DNA of 61,367 nucleotides from CAVYPR01 sp052145775 (GCA_052145775.1 JBKQNY010000091.1:1-61367); one strand, 5' to 3'; counted from the stretch's first letter, positions 15,587 to 24,723 are shown. Made by a program: numbers and translations. Notes: generated from the letters alone by a model not told the origin.

Positions 15587-16813
15587 TCAGGTCGAGTAGA
15601 CCACGGGCAGCGAGTCGATGGCGTGGACGAGGGCATGTTCGACGTGGGTCGGCGACGACCCCGGGGCCACGGTCATGTCGCCGAACCGCCGGACAAGCTC
15701 CTCGAAGAGGACTCGTATCTCGAGGCGTGCCAGGTTGATGCCCATGCAGACGTGCGGCCCGACCCCGAAGGCCAGGTGCGGGTTGGGCGTGCGGTCGACG
15801 TCGAGGGCGTCGGGATCCTCGAACACCTCGGCGTCGCGGTTGGCCGACTGGTAGAGCAGGAGGACCTTCTCCCCCTCGGCGATGTGCTCGCCCCGGATGA
15901 CGGTGTCCTCGGTCGCCGTTCGGCAGAAGCTGATGACGGGGGAGACGTAACGGCAGATCTCATCGGCCATGGTGGCGAAGGAATCCGGGTTTGCCCGCAA
16001 CCTCTCCCACTGCGAGGGGAACTCGCTGAGTGCCCACATCCCACCCGAGATGGCGTTGCGGGTGGTCTCGTTGCCGGCCACCAGGAGCACGGTCAGGAAC
16101 ATGGTGAGCTCGTCCCGGGTGAGCTCGTCGTTCGACGCCAAGACGCCGTCTTCGTCCGCACCGACCAGCGTGGAGATGATGTCGTCCGGCCCGGCGCGGC
16201 CGCGCCGGTGGGCGTCCCGGCGCTCCTCCACCATCGACGACACATACCCGATGTACTCACCGAAGGCCGTTGCCGCGTCGATCAGCATCGGGTCGTCCGG
16301 CTCGGAACGGCCCTCGCCACCCATCATGCGGTCCGACCAGTGCCCGAGCCGCACACGGTCCTCGACGGGCAGCCCCATCAGCTCGGCGATGACCACCAGG
16401 GGCACGGGGATGGCGATGTCGGTAACGAAGTCGCAGCGGCCCCTTCCGGCGATGCCGTCGAGCACCTCGGTGACGACCTGGCGGACCCGGGGCTCCATGG
16501 CCCGGATCATCCGCGGAGAGAACCCCTTGTTCAGCAAGCGCCGCTGGTGTGCGTGCCGCTCGCCGTCGAGGCCGACGATGGACAGGTCCACCGACTGGGT
16601 CGGCCGGATGCCCCGCCCGGAGCAGAAGAGCTCGGGGTGGATCGAGACGTAGGAGATGTCGGCGTGCTTTGCCAGGACCCAGAGCTGGTGGGTGTCGTCC
16701 CAGTAGATGGGCCGGTTCTCCCGCAGCCAGGCGTAAGACGGGTGGGGGTCGAGGTAGAAGGCGCGGTCGAGAACGTCGATGTCGCACGTCGGCCGACCTG
16801 CGGCGAGGGTCAT
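15587..16813 (-). CDS. Cytochrome P450 (CYP142/CYP125-like)
   Basis: Heme monooxygenase of 408 aa. The I-helix motif is LLVAGNETTRNAI, the K-helix ExxR is EICR, and the heme loop is FGVGPHVCMG with Cys356 as thiolate ligand. The N-terminus (DRAFYLDPHPSYAWLRENRPIYWDD) and overall size resemble actinobacterial P450s of the CYP142/CYP125 sterol side-chain oxidising groups, but class-level assignment is tentative. GGGAAGGGAG lies upstream of the ATG. No ferredoxin or reductase gene is adjacent. It converges on the pseudogene remnant and amidohydrolase. Confidence 0.92.
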   Translation of the reverse strand: MTLAAGRPTCDIDVLDRAFYLDPHPSYAWLRENRPIYWDDTHQLWVLAKHADISYVSIHPELFCSGRGIRPTQSVDLSIVGLDGERHAHQRRLLNKGFSPRMIRAMEPRVRQVVTEVLDGIAGRGRCDFVTDIAIPVPLVVIAELMGLPVEDRVRLGHWSDRMMGGEGRSEPDDPMLIDAATAFGEYIGYVSSMVEERRDAHRRGRAGPDDIISTLVGADEDGVLASNDELTRDELTMFLTVLLVAGNETTRNAISGGMWALSEFPSQWERLRANPDSFATMADEICRYVSPVISFCRTATEDTVIRGEHIAEGEKVLLLYQSANRDAEVFEDPDALDVDRTPNPHLAFGVGPHVCMGINLARLEIRVLFEELVRRFGDMTVAPGSSPTHVEHALVHAIDSLPVVYST

Positions 16814-17002
16814 CTCCGGACTCCCTTCCCATCACGCGGCGCAGCACGCCCGCAGCATGATGGTAGAACGTGTTCCACCCGTGAGGCAGGGCCCAAAGTC
16901 CCATTCCCCGCCGATCCGCCCGCCGGGAACCTGTCGGCGGCGATCCCCGCCTCCCCGTGGTGTCGGCCCGGTCCCCCCAGGGCGCCGACGCCGGCCGCGG
17001 AC

Positions 17003-17008
17003 CAGAAT
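17003..17008 (+). promoter_or_regulatory. Putative -10 box of the leaderless ureohydrolase gene
   Basis: CAGAAT, six bases (GGGCCG), then the GTG at 17015. Confidence 0.4.
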
Positions 17009-17014
17009 GGGCCG

Positions 17015-18016
17015 GTGCGAGAGAACATGTTCGGTCCGCACGCGACCTTCCTGGGCGTGCCGGCGGCCGATCTCGCCGACCCGGCCTCGATCGCCGGTGC
17101 GCGGGCCGTGATCGTGGGTGCCCCCTTCGACGGCGGGACCTCACACCGTGCCGGCTGTCGGTTCGGGCCCCACGCCATCCGAACGACCGACTACCTCAGC
17201 CACGACGGCCGTCGTCCGCACCTCGCCCTGGGCGTCGACCCCCTCCTCGAGCTGGGTGTGGTCGACGTGGGCGACGTCGAGATGCCGCCGGGGGACACCG
17301 AGCTCGCCCTCTCCCGGCTGGAGGAGGCGGTGACGGCGGTGACGGCGTCGGGGGCGGTGCCGGTGGTGCTCGGCGGAGACCACACCATCGCCCTCCCTGA
17401 CGCCACCGGCGTGGCACGCCACGTGGGCTGGGGCCGGGTGTCGATGATCCACTTCGATGCCCACGCCGACACGGGCGACACCCAGTTCGGCTCCCTCTAC
17501 GGCCACGGCACCCCGATGCGCAGGCTCATCGAGTCCGGTGCGGTGCGGGGCGACCGCTTCCTCCAGATCGGTCTGCGCGGCTACTGGCCCGAGCCCGAGA
17601 CGCTCGCCTGGATGGCCGAGCAGGGGATGCGGAGCTACGAGATGGGCGAGGTCGTCGAACGGGGGCTCGGCACCTGCCTGAACGAGGCCTCCACCATCGC
17701 CACCGACGACTGTGACGGGGTGTTCCTCTCGATCGACGTCGACGTGGTCGACCCGGGTTCGGCCCCCGGCACGGGCACCCCCGAGCCGGGCGGCCTCAGC
17801 GCCCGGGAGCTGCTCGACGCGGTGCGCCGCATCGCCTTGGAGCTCCCGGTGGTCGGGGTGGACGTGGTCGAGGTGTCCCCGCCGTACGACCAGGCGGAGG
17901 TGACCGCCTACCTGGCCAACCGGGTGGTCCTCGAGGCGCTGTCGGGCATCGCCTGGCGCCGGCGCTCCCTCGAGGGGACGCCTGTCCGCCGTCCGGGGGA
18001 TCCCCTGCTCGGCTGA
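17015..18016 (+). CDS. Ureohydrolase (agmatinase/arginase family)
   Basis: Binuclear manganese hydrolase of 333 aa releasing urea from agmatine, guanidinobutyrate or a similar guanidine. All metal motifs are present: GGDHTI (His123), HFDAHADTGD (Asp148, His150, Asp152) and SIDVDVVDPGSAPGTGTPEPGG split over two strands near residues 240-260. Agmatinase/guanidino-acid hydrolase is likelier than arginase from the SAPGTGTPEPGG form. The GTG at 17015 is favoured by the upstream -10-like box; ATG at 17027 is an alternative. The long open frame upstream is antisense to the P450. A PLP decarboxylase converges on it. Confidence 0.88.
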   Translation: MRENMFGPHATFLGVPAADLADPASIAGARAVIVGAPFDGGTSHRAGCRFGPHAIRTTDYLSHDGRRPHLALGVDPLLELGVVDVGDVEMPPGDTELALSRLEEAVTAVTASGAVPVVLGGDHTIALPDATGVARHVGWGRVSMIHFDAHADTGDTQFGSLYGHGTPMRRLIESGAVRGDRFLQIGLRGYWPEPETLAWMAEQGMRSYEMGEVVERGLGTCLNEASTIATDDCDGVFLSIDVDVVDPGSAPGTGTPEPGGLSARELLDAVRRIALELPVVGVDVVEVSPPYDQAEVTAYLANRVVLEALSGIAWRRRSLEGTPVRRPGDPLLG

Positions 18017-18035
18017 GCACGACGTCCCGGCGCGG

Positions 18036-19415
18036 CTAGGCCGTCGAGGCCAGGATCTCGCCCACCATCTCGAGCGACGTGTCGGGGTGGAGGAAGGCGA
18101 AGCGGGCCACCGGCTCGCCCTCCCAGGAGGTGGGCGTGACGAACCCGATCTGGTCGGCCAGCAGCCGATTCGACCACTGCTCGTAGTCGCCGCGGTCCCA
18201 ACCCTCCCGACGGAAGAGCACCACCGAGAGCACCGGCTCGCGCACGAGGGAGAGGTGCGGCGTCTCCTCGATGAGCTCGGCGCAGCGGCGGGTCGTCTCG
18301 AGCACCGTCTCGACGGCGTCGCGGTAGGCGTCGAGACCATGGACGGCCAGTGAGAACCACAGGGGCAGGCCCCGCGCCCGCCGAGTGAGGTGGATGGCGT
18401 AGTCGCTCGGGTTCCACGGGCCGCTATCGGTGTCGCGGGCCACCGCGCCCGGGTCGTGGAGGATCTCGAGGTAGGCCGCGTCCTGGCTGTGGACGGCCTT
18501 GGCCAGGCGCGGCTCGCGGTAGAGGAGGGCGGCGCAGTCGAAGGGGGCGAAGAGCCACTTGTGGGGGTCGACGATCATCGAGTCGGCCCGTTCGATGCCA
18601 TGGAAGAGGGGGCGGACGGAGGGGGCGAGGAGGCCCGCGCCGCCGTAGGCGGCGTCGACGTGGAACCAGAGCCGACGTTCGGCCGCCACGTCGGCCACTC
18701 CGGCCAGATCGTCGATTATTCCGGCATTAGTGGTGCCTGCCGTGGCGACGACGCCGATCACGTCCTCCGCCGCCGCTGGATCGGCAGCGAGAGCGGCTCG
18801 GAGCTGGGTGGCGGTCAGGCGGTGGTCGTCGGTGGGCACGGTGAGCGCCTCGACCCCGATGACGTGCAGGGCCGAGCCGACCGAGGAGTGCGCGTCGGCA
18901 CCCACGGCGATGCGCGGACGCGCCGTGCGGCGACCCTGGCGGAGGGGAGCGGTGTCGCGGGCCACCACCAGGGCCGAGAGGTTCCCGCTGGTGCCGCCGG
19001 CGACGAAGCAACCGCCGGCCTCCCGGGGGAGGCCGGCCACCTCGGCCAGGACGGCCAGCGCCTGGTTCTCGGCTGCCACGGCACCGGCTGCTTCCAGCCA
19101 GGACGTCCCCTGCAGGGAGGAGCAGGAGACCACCATGTCGAAGAGGAGCGCGGCCTTGGTGGGCGCGGCCGGTATGAACGACAAGAAACGGGGGCTGTCG
19201 CACGACACGACCGCTTCGGCCAGCCGACCGAACACCTCGAGCACATGCGCGGGGTCTTTCCCCTCGGCGCCCATCAGCCCGTCGAGGACCGTGTCGAGCG
19301 ACTCCCTGGCTCCTCCGAAGTCCAGTGGCACCGGGTCGAGGGCGAGGCGCCGCCGGCAGTAGTCGAAGATCAGGTCGGCGAGGCGCTCGTCGTAGACGAA
19401 CATCGGGTTGCGCAT
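18036..19415 (-). CDS. Group II PLP-dependent decarboxylase
   Basis: Amino-acid decarboxylase of 459 aa in the aromatic-L-amino-acid/glutamate/tyrosine decarboxylase family (PF00282). Seen are FVAGGTSGNLSAL, VGADAHSSV, VVATAGTTNAGIIDD, WFHVDAAYGG and the PLP lysine in DPHKWLF (Lys286). AAGGAGC lies just before the ATG at 19415. A longer frame to 19535 encodes only Pro/Arg-rich sequence and is not used. The substrate cannot be read from the motifs. Convergence with a ureohydrolase hints at amine/guanidine metabolism, which is inference. Confidence 0.88.
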   Translation of the reverse strand: MRNPMFVYDERLADLIFDYCRRRLALDPVPLDFGGARESLDTVLDGLMGAEGKDPAHVLEVFGRLAEAVVSCDSPRFLSFIPAAPTKAALLFDMVVSCSSLQGTSWLEAAGAVAAENQALAVLAEVAGLPREAGGCFVAGGTSGNLSALVVARDTAPLRQGRRTARPRIAVGADAHSSVGSALHVIGVEALTVPTDDHRLTATQLRAALAADPAAAEDVIGVVATAGTTNAGIIDDLAGVADVAAERRLWFHVDAAYGGAGLLAPSVRPLFHGIERADSMIVDPHKWLFAPFDCAALLYREPRLAKAVHSQDAAYLEILHDPGAVARDTDSGPWNPSDYAIHLTRRARGLPLWFSLAVHGLDAYRDAVETVLETTRRCAELIEETPHLSLVREPVLSVVLFRREGWDRGDYEQWSNRLLADQIGFVTPTSWEGEPVARFAFLHPDTSLEMVGEILASTA

Positions 19416-19516
19416 GCGTGCTCCTTGGGCCGGCGGGAAACGGGCTTGGTCCGTGTCACCAGGTTGGCACCGCCGGGGTCGCGGGGGCGGGTGCCCGGGT
19501 CCCGGGGTGGGCGGCG

Positions 19517-20083
19517 TCAGCGTGGTGGGAACCAATTCGCCATGGCGTCGAGCAGCGGGCCGGGCCGGTCGTCGGCGAGGAGGAGTGCCCGGTGGCGGGG
19601 TTGGACGAAGCCCTGGTCGACCGCATGGTCCAAGAAGTCCAAAAGGTGGTCGAAGAAGGCGCGGCTGTCGAGGATGCCCACCGGCTTGTCGTGGAGTCCG
19701 AGCTGTGACCAGGTGAGGATCTCGGCCAGCTCCTCGAGGGTCCCCAGGCCGCCGGGCAGGGCCACGAAGCCGTCCGCCAGCTCGGCCATCAGGGCCTTGC
19801 GCTCGTGCATGGTCTCCACCACGTGCAGTTCGGTGAGACGGTCGTGGGCCACCTCGGGGCGGACCATGTGGCGGGGGATCACCCCGACGACCTCCCCGCC
19901 CGACGCCAGGGCGGCATCGGCCAGGGCCCCCATCACGCCCACGTGGGCACCGCCGTAGACGACGCGCACGCCCCGCTCGACGAGAGCCCGGGCCAGCGAC
20001 TCGGCATCGTCGGCGTAGCCCGGATCGCCCCCCCGGTGGGCGCCGCAGAAGACGCAGACGGCCCGCAGGCGCGCCTCACCCAC
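19517..20083 (-). CDS. LOG family protein (TIGR00730; nucleoside monophosphate phosphoribohydrolase)
   Basis: A 188-aa Rossmann-fold protein related to plant Lonely Guy. The hallmark PGGLGTLEEL (with the catalytic Glu) is present, plus VCVFCGAHRGGDPGYADDA, VYGGAHVGVMGALADAAL and the catalytic-Arg region METMHERKALM-like (VETMHERKALMAELAD). Family members cleave cytokinin riboside 5'-monophosphates or other nucleotides to free base and ribose phosphate. The GTG start overlaps the stop of the upstream TAP-like hydrolase by 8 nt (GTGGGTGA), so they share a transcript. Confidence 0.9.
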   Translation of the reverse strand: MGEARLRAVCVFCGAHRGGDPGYADDAESLARALVERGVRVVYGGAHVGVMGALADAALASGGEVVGVIPRHMVRPEVAHDRLTELHVVETMHERKALMAELADGFVALPGGLGTLEELAEILTWSQLGLHDKPVGILDSRAFFDHLLDFLDHAVDQGFVQPRHRALLLADDRPGPLLDAMANWFPPR

Positions 20084-21563
20084 AACTCGTCCCAGAGGGC
20101 GGCGGCCGGTCTGTCACGAGGTAGGCGTCGACCACCCGGTCCATGCACTCGTCGGACGAGCCGTTCAGCAGCCACGTGTGCCCCCAGCCCCGCCAGGTCA
20201 CGAGGTGCGCGCCGCCGAGCGCGTGGACAAGCTGGACGGCGGACGAGTGTGGGGTGTTGGGGTCGCCGGTGTTGCCGATCACCATGATGCCGTGCGCTGC
20301 CGCGGAGACCATGCTGTGTACCGCCACCGTGGATCGGGGCCAGTCGGTACAGCCTGCGAGGTCGTAGGTGACGGCATATGCGGCCAGCTGCCCGTGGCGG
20401 TCGTCCAATGTCTGTGCCAGACGCCCTGCCGCGGCCGGGGACATTCGATCGGCTGTGTCGTTGCAGCCGTAGGCCCATTGGGGCCCGACCAGTGAGGCGC
20501 CGTCGAGGTCGATCTGGATCTCGAGGGCCATAGCCCGGAGCGGGGCACCGTCGCCGGCCGTCGCCGCCAGCAGGGCTGTGGTGAAGGCATTGCCGAACGA
20601 GGGCACGCTCAGGTAGAAGAGGGTGGCCGAATCAAGGTCGCCCAGAGTCACCGGCAGATCGTCCCCCTTGCCCGGGGCGGGGAGGGGATGATGCGCGAGC
20701 TCGGTCGCCAGGTCCTCGTAGTAGCTCCGGGGGTCGGAGCCGAGCGGGCAGTTTGGTTCGGCGGCACAGGCAGCGAAGAAGTGGTCGAGCGAGGCGGTGA
20801 GCGCCGACGCTTCGGCCCTCACTCCTGTGGCCAGGGGGGAGGACTCGACGACCGCGCCGTCGAGGACCATGGCCCTGATCCGCTGAGGGAAGAGGTGGGC
20901 GTAGACCGAGCCCAGGACCGTGCCGTACGACAGGCCCCAGTAGCTGATCTTTGACACGCCGAGGGCCTGGCGGATGCGGTCCATGTCCCGGGCGGCGTCG
21001 GTCGAGTCGATGTGGGGGAGCAGGGCCGGCGCGGCGGCGGCGCAGTCGGCATGCAGGCCGCGGTAGAGGCCGGAGGCCGGCAGGGGACCGCTCGGGGTCG
21101 CGGGCAGCGGCTCGACGCTGGCCGCCGCCGCCGGTGATGGCCCGCACACCAGGCCGTCACTGGCCCCGGTGCCCCGCTCGTCGAAGCTCACCAGGTCGAA
21201 GTCGTCGCTGACCTCCGTGGGCAACAGCGCGGCCAGGACCGGGAGGATCTGCACTCCGCTCTCACCGGGTCCGCCCGGATTGAACAGGAGGACCCCGCGG
21301 CTGGTGGCGGGGACCGCGGCCGGCTTCTCGATCACCGGCACCGAAATGGTCGGGCCCTTGGGCTCCGCGTAGTCGACCGGAACGGCGACCGTGCCGCAGA
21401 GGTACCCGGACTGTGAGGGACAGGCCGACCAGGTGATCGGTGGTGGGGGTGCGAGCGCGGGGAGGGGCGCCGCCGCGCTGCTTCCACCGGCCACCGGTAC
21501 CAGTAGCGACACGATGGTGGCCAAGAGCGCCCCGGACCACCTGTGGAATCCCCGCCCAACCAT
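20076..21563 (-). CDS. Secreted alpha/beta-hydrolase, TAP-like (tripeptidyl aminopeptidase type)
   Basis: Extracellular serine hydrolase of 495 aa. The N-terminus MVGRGFHRWSGALLATIVSL is a Sec signal peptide ending near Ala-Ala-Ala about residue 32. The hydrolase core has FNPGGPGESG (oxyanion hole), FDERGTGAS, the nucleophile elbow GLSYGT, and the TAP-like C-terminal part with GNTGDPNTP (acid) and GWGHTW (His). Several paired cysteines fit an exported protein. The ATG at 21563 is preferred because TATGGT lies 7 nt upstream; a start four codons earlier lacks support. It likely cleaves short peptides or ester substrates. Confidence 0.88.
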   Translation of the reverse strand: MVGRGFHRWSGALLATIVSLLVPVAGGSSAAAPLPALAPPPPITWSACPSQSGYLCGTVAVPVDYAEPKGPTISVPVIEKPAAVPATSRGVLLFNPGGPGESGVQILPVLAALLPTEVSDDFDLVSFDERGTGASDGLVCGPSPAAAASVEPLPATPSGPLPASGLYRGLHADCAAAAPALLPHIDSTDAARDMDRIRQALGVSKISYWGLSYGTVLGSVYAHLFPQRIRAMVLDGAVVESSPLATGVRAEASALTASLDHFFAACAAEPNCPLGSDPRSYYEDLATELAHHPLPAPGKGDDLPVTLGDLDSATLFYLSVPSFGNAFTTALLAATAGDGAPLRAMALEIQIDLDGASLVGPQWAYGCNDTADRMSPAAAGRLAQTLDDRHGQLAAYAVTYDLAGCTDWPRSTVAVHSMVSAAAHGIMVIGNTGDPNTPHSSAVQLVHALGGAHLVTWRGWGHTWLLNGSSDECMDRVVDAYLVTDRPPPSGTSCG

Positions 21564-21570
21564 GGGCGGC

Positions 21571-21576
21571 ACCATA
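21571..21576 (-). promoter_or_regulatory. Putative -10 box of the leaderless TAP-like hydrolase gene
   Basis: Minus-strand TATGGT, seven bases (GCCGCCC), then the ATG at 21563. Confidence 0.48.
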
Positions 21577-21606
21577 GCGAGGGCTGGCCAGCGAGGTCCG
21601 TCGGGC

Positions 21607-22893
21607 TCAGGCGGGTTCGGGTCGGTTCGGTCCGCCGGGGTCGGGCGCGTCGCCTCCCTCGTCGACCCCCGCGACCTCGGGCACTACTTCTTGGCCCGCG
21701 CTCTCGGCCTTCGAGGCGACGACATGGAGCGGGAGACCCGTGCGGTCGGCCGCCCGGGCCACGTCGTCGAACTGGGCCTTCACCCGGCCGGGACTGACCT
21801 TCACTCGCACGGGCTCGCCGTCGACTTCGACCTCACCATCCAGGCGGGCGGACGGCCACCGTTCCCCTGACAGCGCCCGGACGCCGAAGGTGCCGGTGAT
21901 GTCCCGGAAGACCTGGCGCAGGTGTCCGGCGAGCGCCGGGTCGCACAGGGCGTGGAGCGTGTGTCCGGGGCGGCCCTTCTTCATCACCACCGGCGTGATC
22001 CAGGCGTCGTGGGCACCCGCATCGAGAAGGGCGACCACCGCTCGGCCGAGCTGTTCGCCCGTCGTGTCGTCGAGGTTCGTCTCGAGGACGATGACGGGCT
22101 GGCCCGGGCCGATATCGGGAACCCCCGGGCCGGTCCGCTCGATCGCCTGTCCCACGACGACCTGGGTGCAGTTCGGCAGGTCCGCCATCTCGTTCGAGCC
22201 GGCGCCGAAGCCGCTGGACGCCACCACCATCGGCGGCATCGGGCCGAAGGAGTCGGCGAGTGCGGAGAGGATGGCGGCGCCGGTGGGCGTGGTCAGCTCG
22301 ATCTGGGTGTCCCGGCCGTAGGTGGGGACATCGGCCAGCAACCGCACCACGGCCGGAGAGGGGTTCGGCAGGATCCCGTGGGCCGAGCGGATGGTGCCGG
22401 TGCCGGTAGCCACCGTCGACGCGGTCACCGTGTCGACCCCCAGCACTTCGAGAGCCGCCGCCGTCCCGACCACGTCGACCACCGCGTCGTGGCCGCCGAC
22501 CTCGTGGAAGTGCACCTGTTCGACCGAGCGGCGGTGGATCCGTCCCTCGACCTCGGCGAGGGCGGCGAACACGGCCAACGAACGCAGTGCCACGCGCTCG
22601 GGGAGGCGAGCCTCGGAGACCAGTCCCACGATGTGGGCGTAGGTGCGCACCACGACGTCGTCCCGGCTGGAGACGACGACCCTGGTGCAGCCGATCCCAC
22701 CTCGTAGCACGGGCTCACGACGGAGCTGCCAACCCGGGAGCGGGAGTCGTCCGAGGATGGAGAGGACCTCGTCAAAGTCGGCGCCGGCATCGAGCAGGCT
22801 GGCGAAGGCCATGTCGCCGGCGATGCCGGCGAAGCAATGGAACCATGCGATGGTCCCGGCGGTGCCTGGGGCCTCGGGAGCCCGACGGTTCAC
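21607..22893 (-). CDS. larC: LarC-type nickel insertion protein
   Basis: CTP-dependent nickel insertase that completes the nickel-pincer nucleotide cofactor. The 428-aa protein has the family start WFHCFAGIAGDMAFASLLDAG, the His-rich EQVHFHEVGGHDAVVDVVG, TPTGAAIL, and the LarC2 half beginning VIVLETNLDDTTGEQLG with KKGRPGHTLHALC. In Lactobacillus the two halves are joined by programmed frameshifting; here they are one uninterrupted frame. The GTG start overlaps the larB stop by 4 nt. It ends in a Pro/Asp/Gly-rich tail. Confidence 0.92.
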   Translation of the reverse strand: MNRRAPEAPGTAGTIAWFHCFAGIAGDMAFASLLDAGADFDEVLSILGRLPLPGWQLRREPVLRGGIGCTRVVVSSRDDVVVRTYAHIVGLVSEARLPERVALRSLAVFAALAEVEGRIHRRSVEQVHFHEVGGHDAVVDVVGTAAALEVLGVDTVTASTVATGTGTIRSAHGILPNPSPAVVRLLADVPTYGRDTQIELTTPTGAAILSALADSFGPMPPMVVASSGFGAGSNEMADLPNCTQVVVGQAIERTGPGVPDIGPGQPVIVLETNLDDTTGEQLGRAVVALLDAGAHDAWITPVVMKKGRPGHTLHALCDPALAGHLRQVFRDITGTFGVRALSGERWPSARLDGEVEVDGEPVRVKVSPGRVKAQFDDVARAADRTGLPLHVVASKAESAGQEVVPEVAGVDEGGDAPDPGGPNRPEPA

Positions 22894-23651
22894 GGGAGCA
22901 GCCGACCGACAGCGCAGGCTGCGCCGAAGCCGTTGTCAATGCCCACCACCGTAATTCCGGCGGCACATGAGGACAGCATGGCCAGCAGTGCGGTCACACC
23001 CTCGAGTGCAGCTCCGTAGCCGGCGCTGGTGGGGACGGCCACTACCGGTGCGGGGGTGATGCCACCGACCAGACTCGCCAGAGCCCCTTCCATCCCCGCC
23101 ACCACCACGACGACGTCTGCCTGGACAAGCTCGTCCACCGATGCCAGTAGGCGGTGGACTCCGGCCACGCCGCAGTCGTGTAGCAGCATCGGCGCGAACC
23201 CGAAGGCCGAGAGGATCGCCGTGCACTCGTCGGCCACGGGCTGGTCGGCGGTGCCGGCCGTGAGGACCAGTACTCGACCGGGTCGGTCCGCGGCCGGACG
23301 CCAAACCACGGTGGTGAGACCGCCGCTGCTGGTGGCCGTCCCCGGCTCGTGGCCTGCGGCGGCGACGGCCACCTCAGCCGCAGCGGCCTGTTCGGGATCG
23401 GCACGAGTAAGGAGGACCGGGCCCCCAGGCTCGGCGAGAAGTTCGACCACGATCCCCGCGCACTGCTCGGGAGTCTTCCCCGGTCCGTACACGGCCTCGG
23501 GCAGCCCCTGGCGCAGGTGGCGATGGTGGTCGATCCTCGCATAGCCGAGATCGGCGAACGGGAGGCGCCGGAGCCGGCGGACGGCATCGTCGGGTGGACA
23601 TGCGCCCGAAGCCACGTCGTCGAGAAGCTGTCGAAGCGCGGGCTGGTCCAT
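22890..23651 (-). CDS. larB: LarB: nicotinate-mononucleotide-derived cofactor carboxylase/hydrolase
   Basis: First committed enzyme of nickel-pincer nucleotide synthesis: carboxylates the pyridinium ring of NaAD and cleaves the dinucleotide. About 253 aa; the C-terminal PurE-like domain carries VLTAGTADQPVADEC, HDCGVAGVHRLL, VVVVVAGMEGALASLVGG and VAVPTSAGYGAALEGVTALLAML, all signature LarB segments. I favour the ATG at 23651, which sits 7 nt after a GATAGT box; a GTG at 23660 is the longer alternative. The gene overlaps larC by 4 nt and diverges from pheA. Confidence 0.92.
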   Translation of the reverse strand: MDQPALRQLLDDVASGACPPDDAVRRLRRLPFADLGYARIDHHRHLRQGLPEAVYGPGKTPEQCAGIVVELLAEPGGPVLLTRADPEQAAAAEVAVAAAGHEPGTATSSGGLTTVVWRPAADRPGRVLVLTAGTADQPVADECTAILSAFGFAPMLLHDCGVAGVHRLLASVDELVQADVVVVVAGMEGALASLVGGITPAPVVAVPTSAGYGAALEGVTALLAMLSSCAAGITVVGIDNGFGAACAVGRLLP

Positions 23652-23658
23652 CAGGCTC

Positions 23659-23666
23659 ACTATCCT
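23659..23666. promoter_or_regulatory. Overlapping divergent -10 boxes of larB and pheA
   Basis: Plus strand TATCCT (23661-23666) ends 8 nt before the pheA GTG; minus strand GATAGT (23664-23659) ends 7 nt before the larB ATG. The two boxes share four bases, so only one polymerase could be engaged at a time. Confidence 0.45.
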
Positions 23667-23674
23667 GCCTCGGT

Positions 23675-24607
23675 GTGACCCGACCTGCGACCTCGATCGC
23701 CTTCTTCGGCCCCCAGGGCACCTTCACCGAGGAAGCGCTGCTCAGCGAGCCCGATTTCGCAGCCTCGGCTCTCGAGCCGAGGACGACCATCGCCGAGGTT
23801 CTCGAGGCGGTGGCCGGCGGTCGGGTGGACCTCGGCTTCGTGCCGATGGAGAATGCCATCGACGGGACGGTGCGCGACACCCTCGACGCCCTCATCCTCG
23901 ACTTCGACCTGCTGATCCAGCGCGAGGTCGTCCTTGACGTGCACCTGCATCTCATGGCCGCCCCGGGCACGAAGTTGTCCGACGTGCGCCGGGTGGTGTC
24001 GTTCCCCGTGGCGACGGCCCAATGCCGGAAATACCTGGCCGAGAAGCTGCCCGGCGCCGAAGTGCTGGCCAGCAATTCCACCGCAGATGCGGCCCGGCAG
24101 CTGGGAGAGCACCCCGAGCCCGGCAGCGCGGCCATCGCCCCGCGGCTGGCCGCCGACATCTATGGATTGGCGGTGCTGGCCGAGGACGTCGAGGACTTCC
24201 CCGGCAACCAGACCAGGTTCGTGGCCGTGGCCCGTACCGGAGTCCCACGACCCACCGGTCACGACCGCACCAGCATCGTGTGCTTCCAGCGTGATGATCG
24301 CCCCGGAAGCCTCCACGGGATCCTCGGTCAGTTCGCTGCCCGCAACATCAACCTGACCAAGCTCGAGTCACGTCCGACCAAGCGCGGGTTGGGCGACTAC
24401 TGCTTCGTCATCGACCTCGACGGCCACCTGGACGACGAGGTGGTGGCTGACTGCCTCCGGGACCTCCACGCTGAACTGGCCGGGGTCAAGTTCCTCGGCT
24501 CGTATGCCGCGGCCGGCGCCCACGCGCCGGCCCGACGGCGTGAAGCGGATGACGCGTGGCGCCAGGCCGACGCGTGGCTGTCGTCTCTGCGGGACCAGAT
24601 CGGCTGA
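23675..24607 (+). CDS. pheA: Prephenate dehydratase
   Basis: Converts prephenate to phenylpyruvate in phenylalanine synthesis. The catalytic domain begins SIAFFGPQGTFTEEALL, contains PMENAIDGTVRDTLD and the VASNST-like LASNSTADAARQL, and ends with NQTRFVAVAR carrying the TRF motif. A C-terminal ACT regulatory domain (TSIVCFQRDDRPGSLHGIL ... NLTKLESRPTKRGLGDYCF) mediates Phe feedback. At 310 aa it is monofunctional, without chorismate mutase. A GTG start at 23675 is inferred from the nearby -10 box and family length. Confidence 0.94.
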   Translation: MTRPATSIAFFGPQGTFTEEALLSEPDFAASALEPRTTIAEVLEAVAGGRVDLGFVPMENAIDGTVRDTLDALILDFDLLIQREVVLDVHLHLMAAPGTKLSDVRRVVSFPVATAQCRKYLAEKLPGAEVLASNSTADAARQLGEHPEPGSAAIAPRLAADIYGLAVLAEDVEDFPGNQTRFVAVARTGVPRPTGHDRTSIVCFQRDDRPGSLHGILGQFAARNINLTKLESRPTKRGLGDYCFVIDLDGHLDDEVVADCLRDLHAELAGVKFLGSYAAAGAHAPARRREADDAWRQADAWLSSLRDQIG

Positions 24608-24723
24608 CACCGGCCGTTCCGCGGCCGCCCATGCCACGACGGTTGAGCCTGAGGCCGAAGAGCGGCCGGGTCGCACGACTGGCGAGGGTCGTCGAGTCCG
24701 GAAGGGGGGGTGGTGCCCGACGG

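Noticed and set aside
15623..17014. Upstream extension of the ureohydrolase frame
   Set aside because: It is antisense to the P450 and unrelated in sequence; the GTG at 17015 has a promoter-like box and family length.
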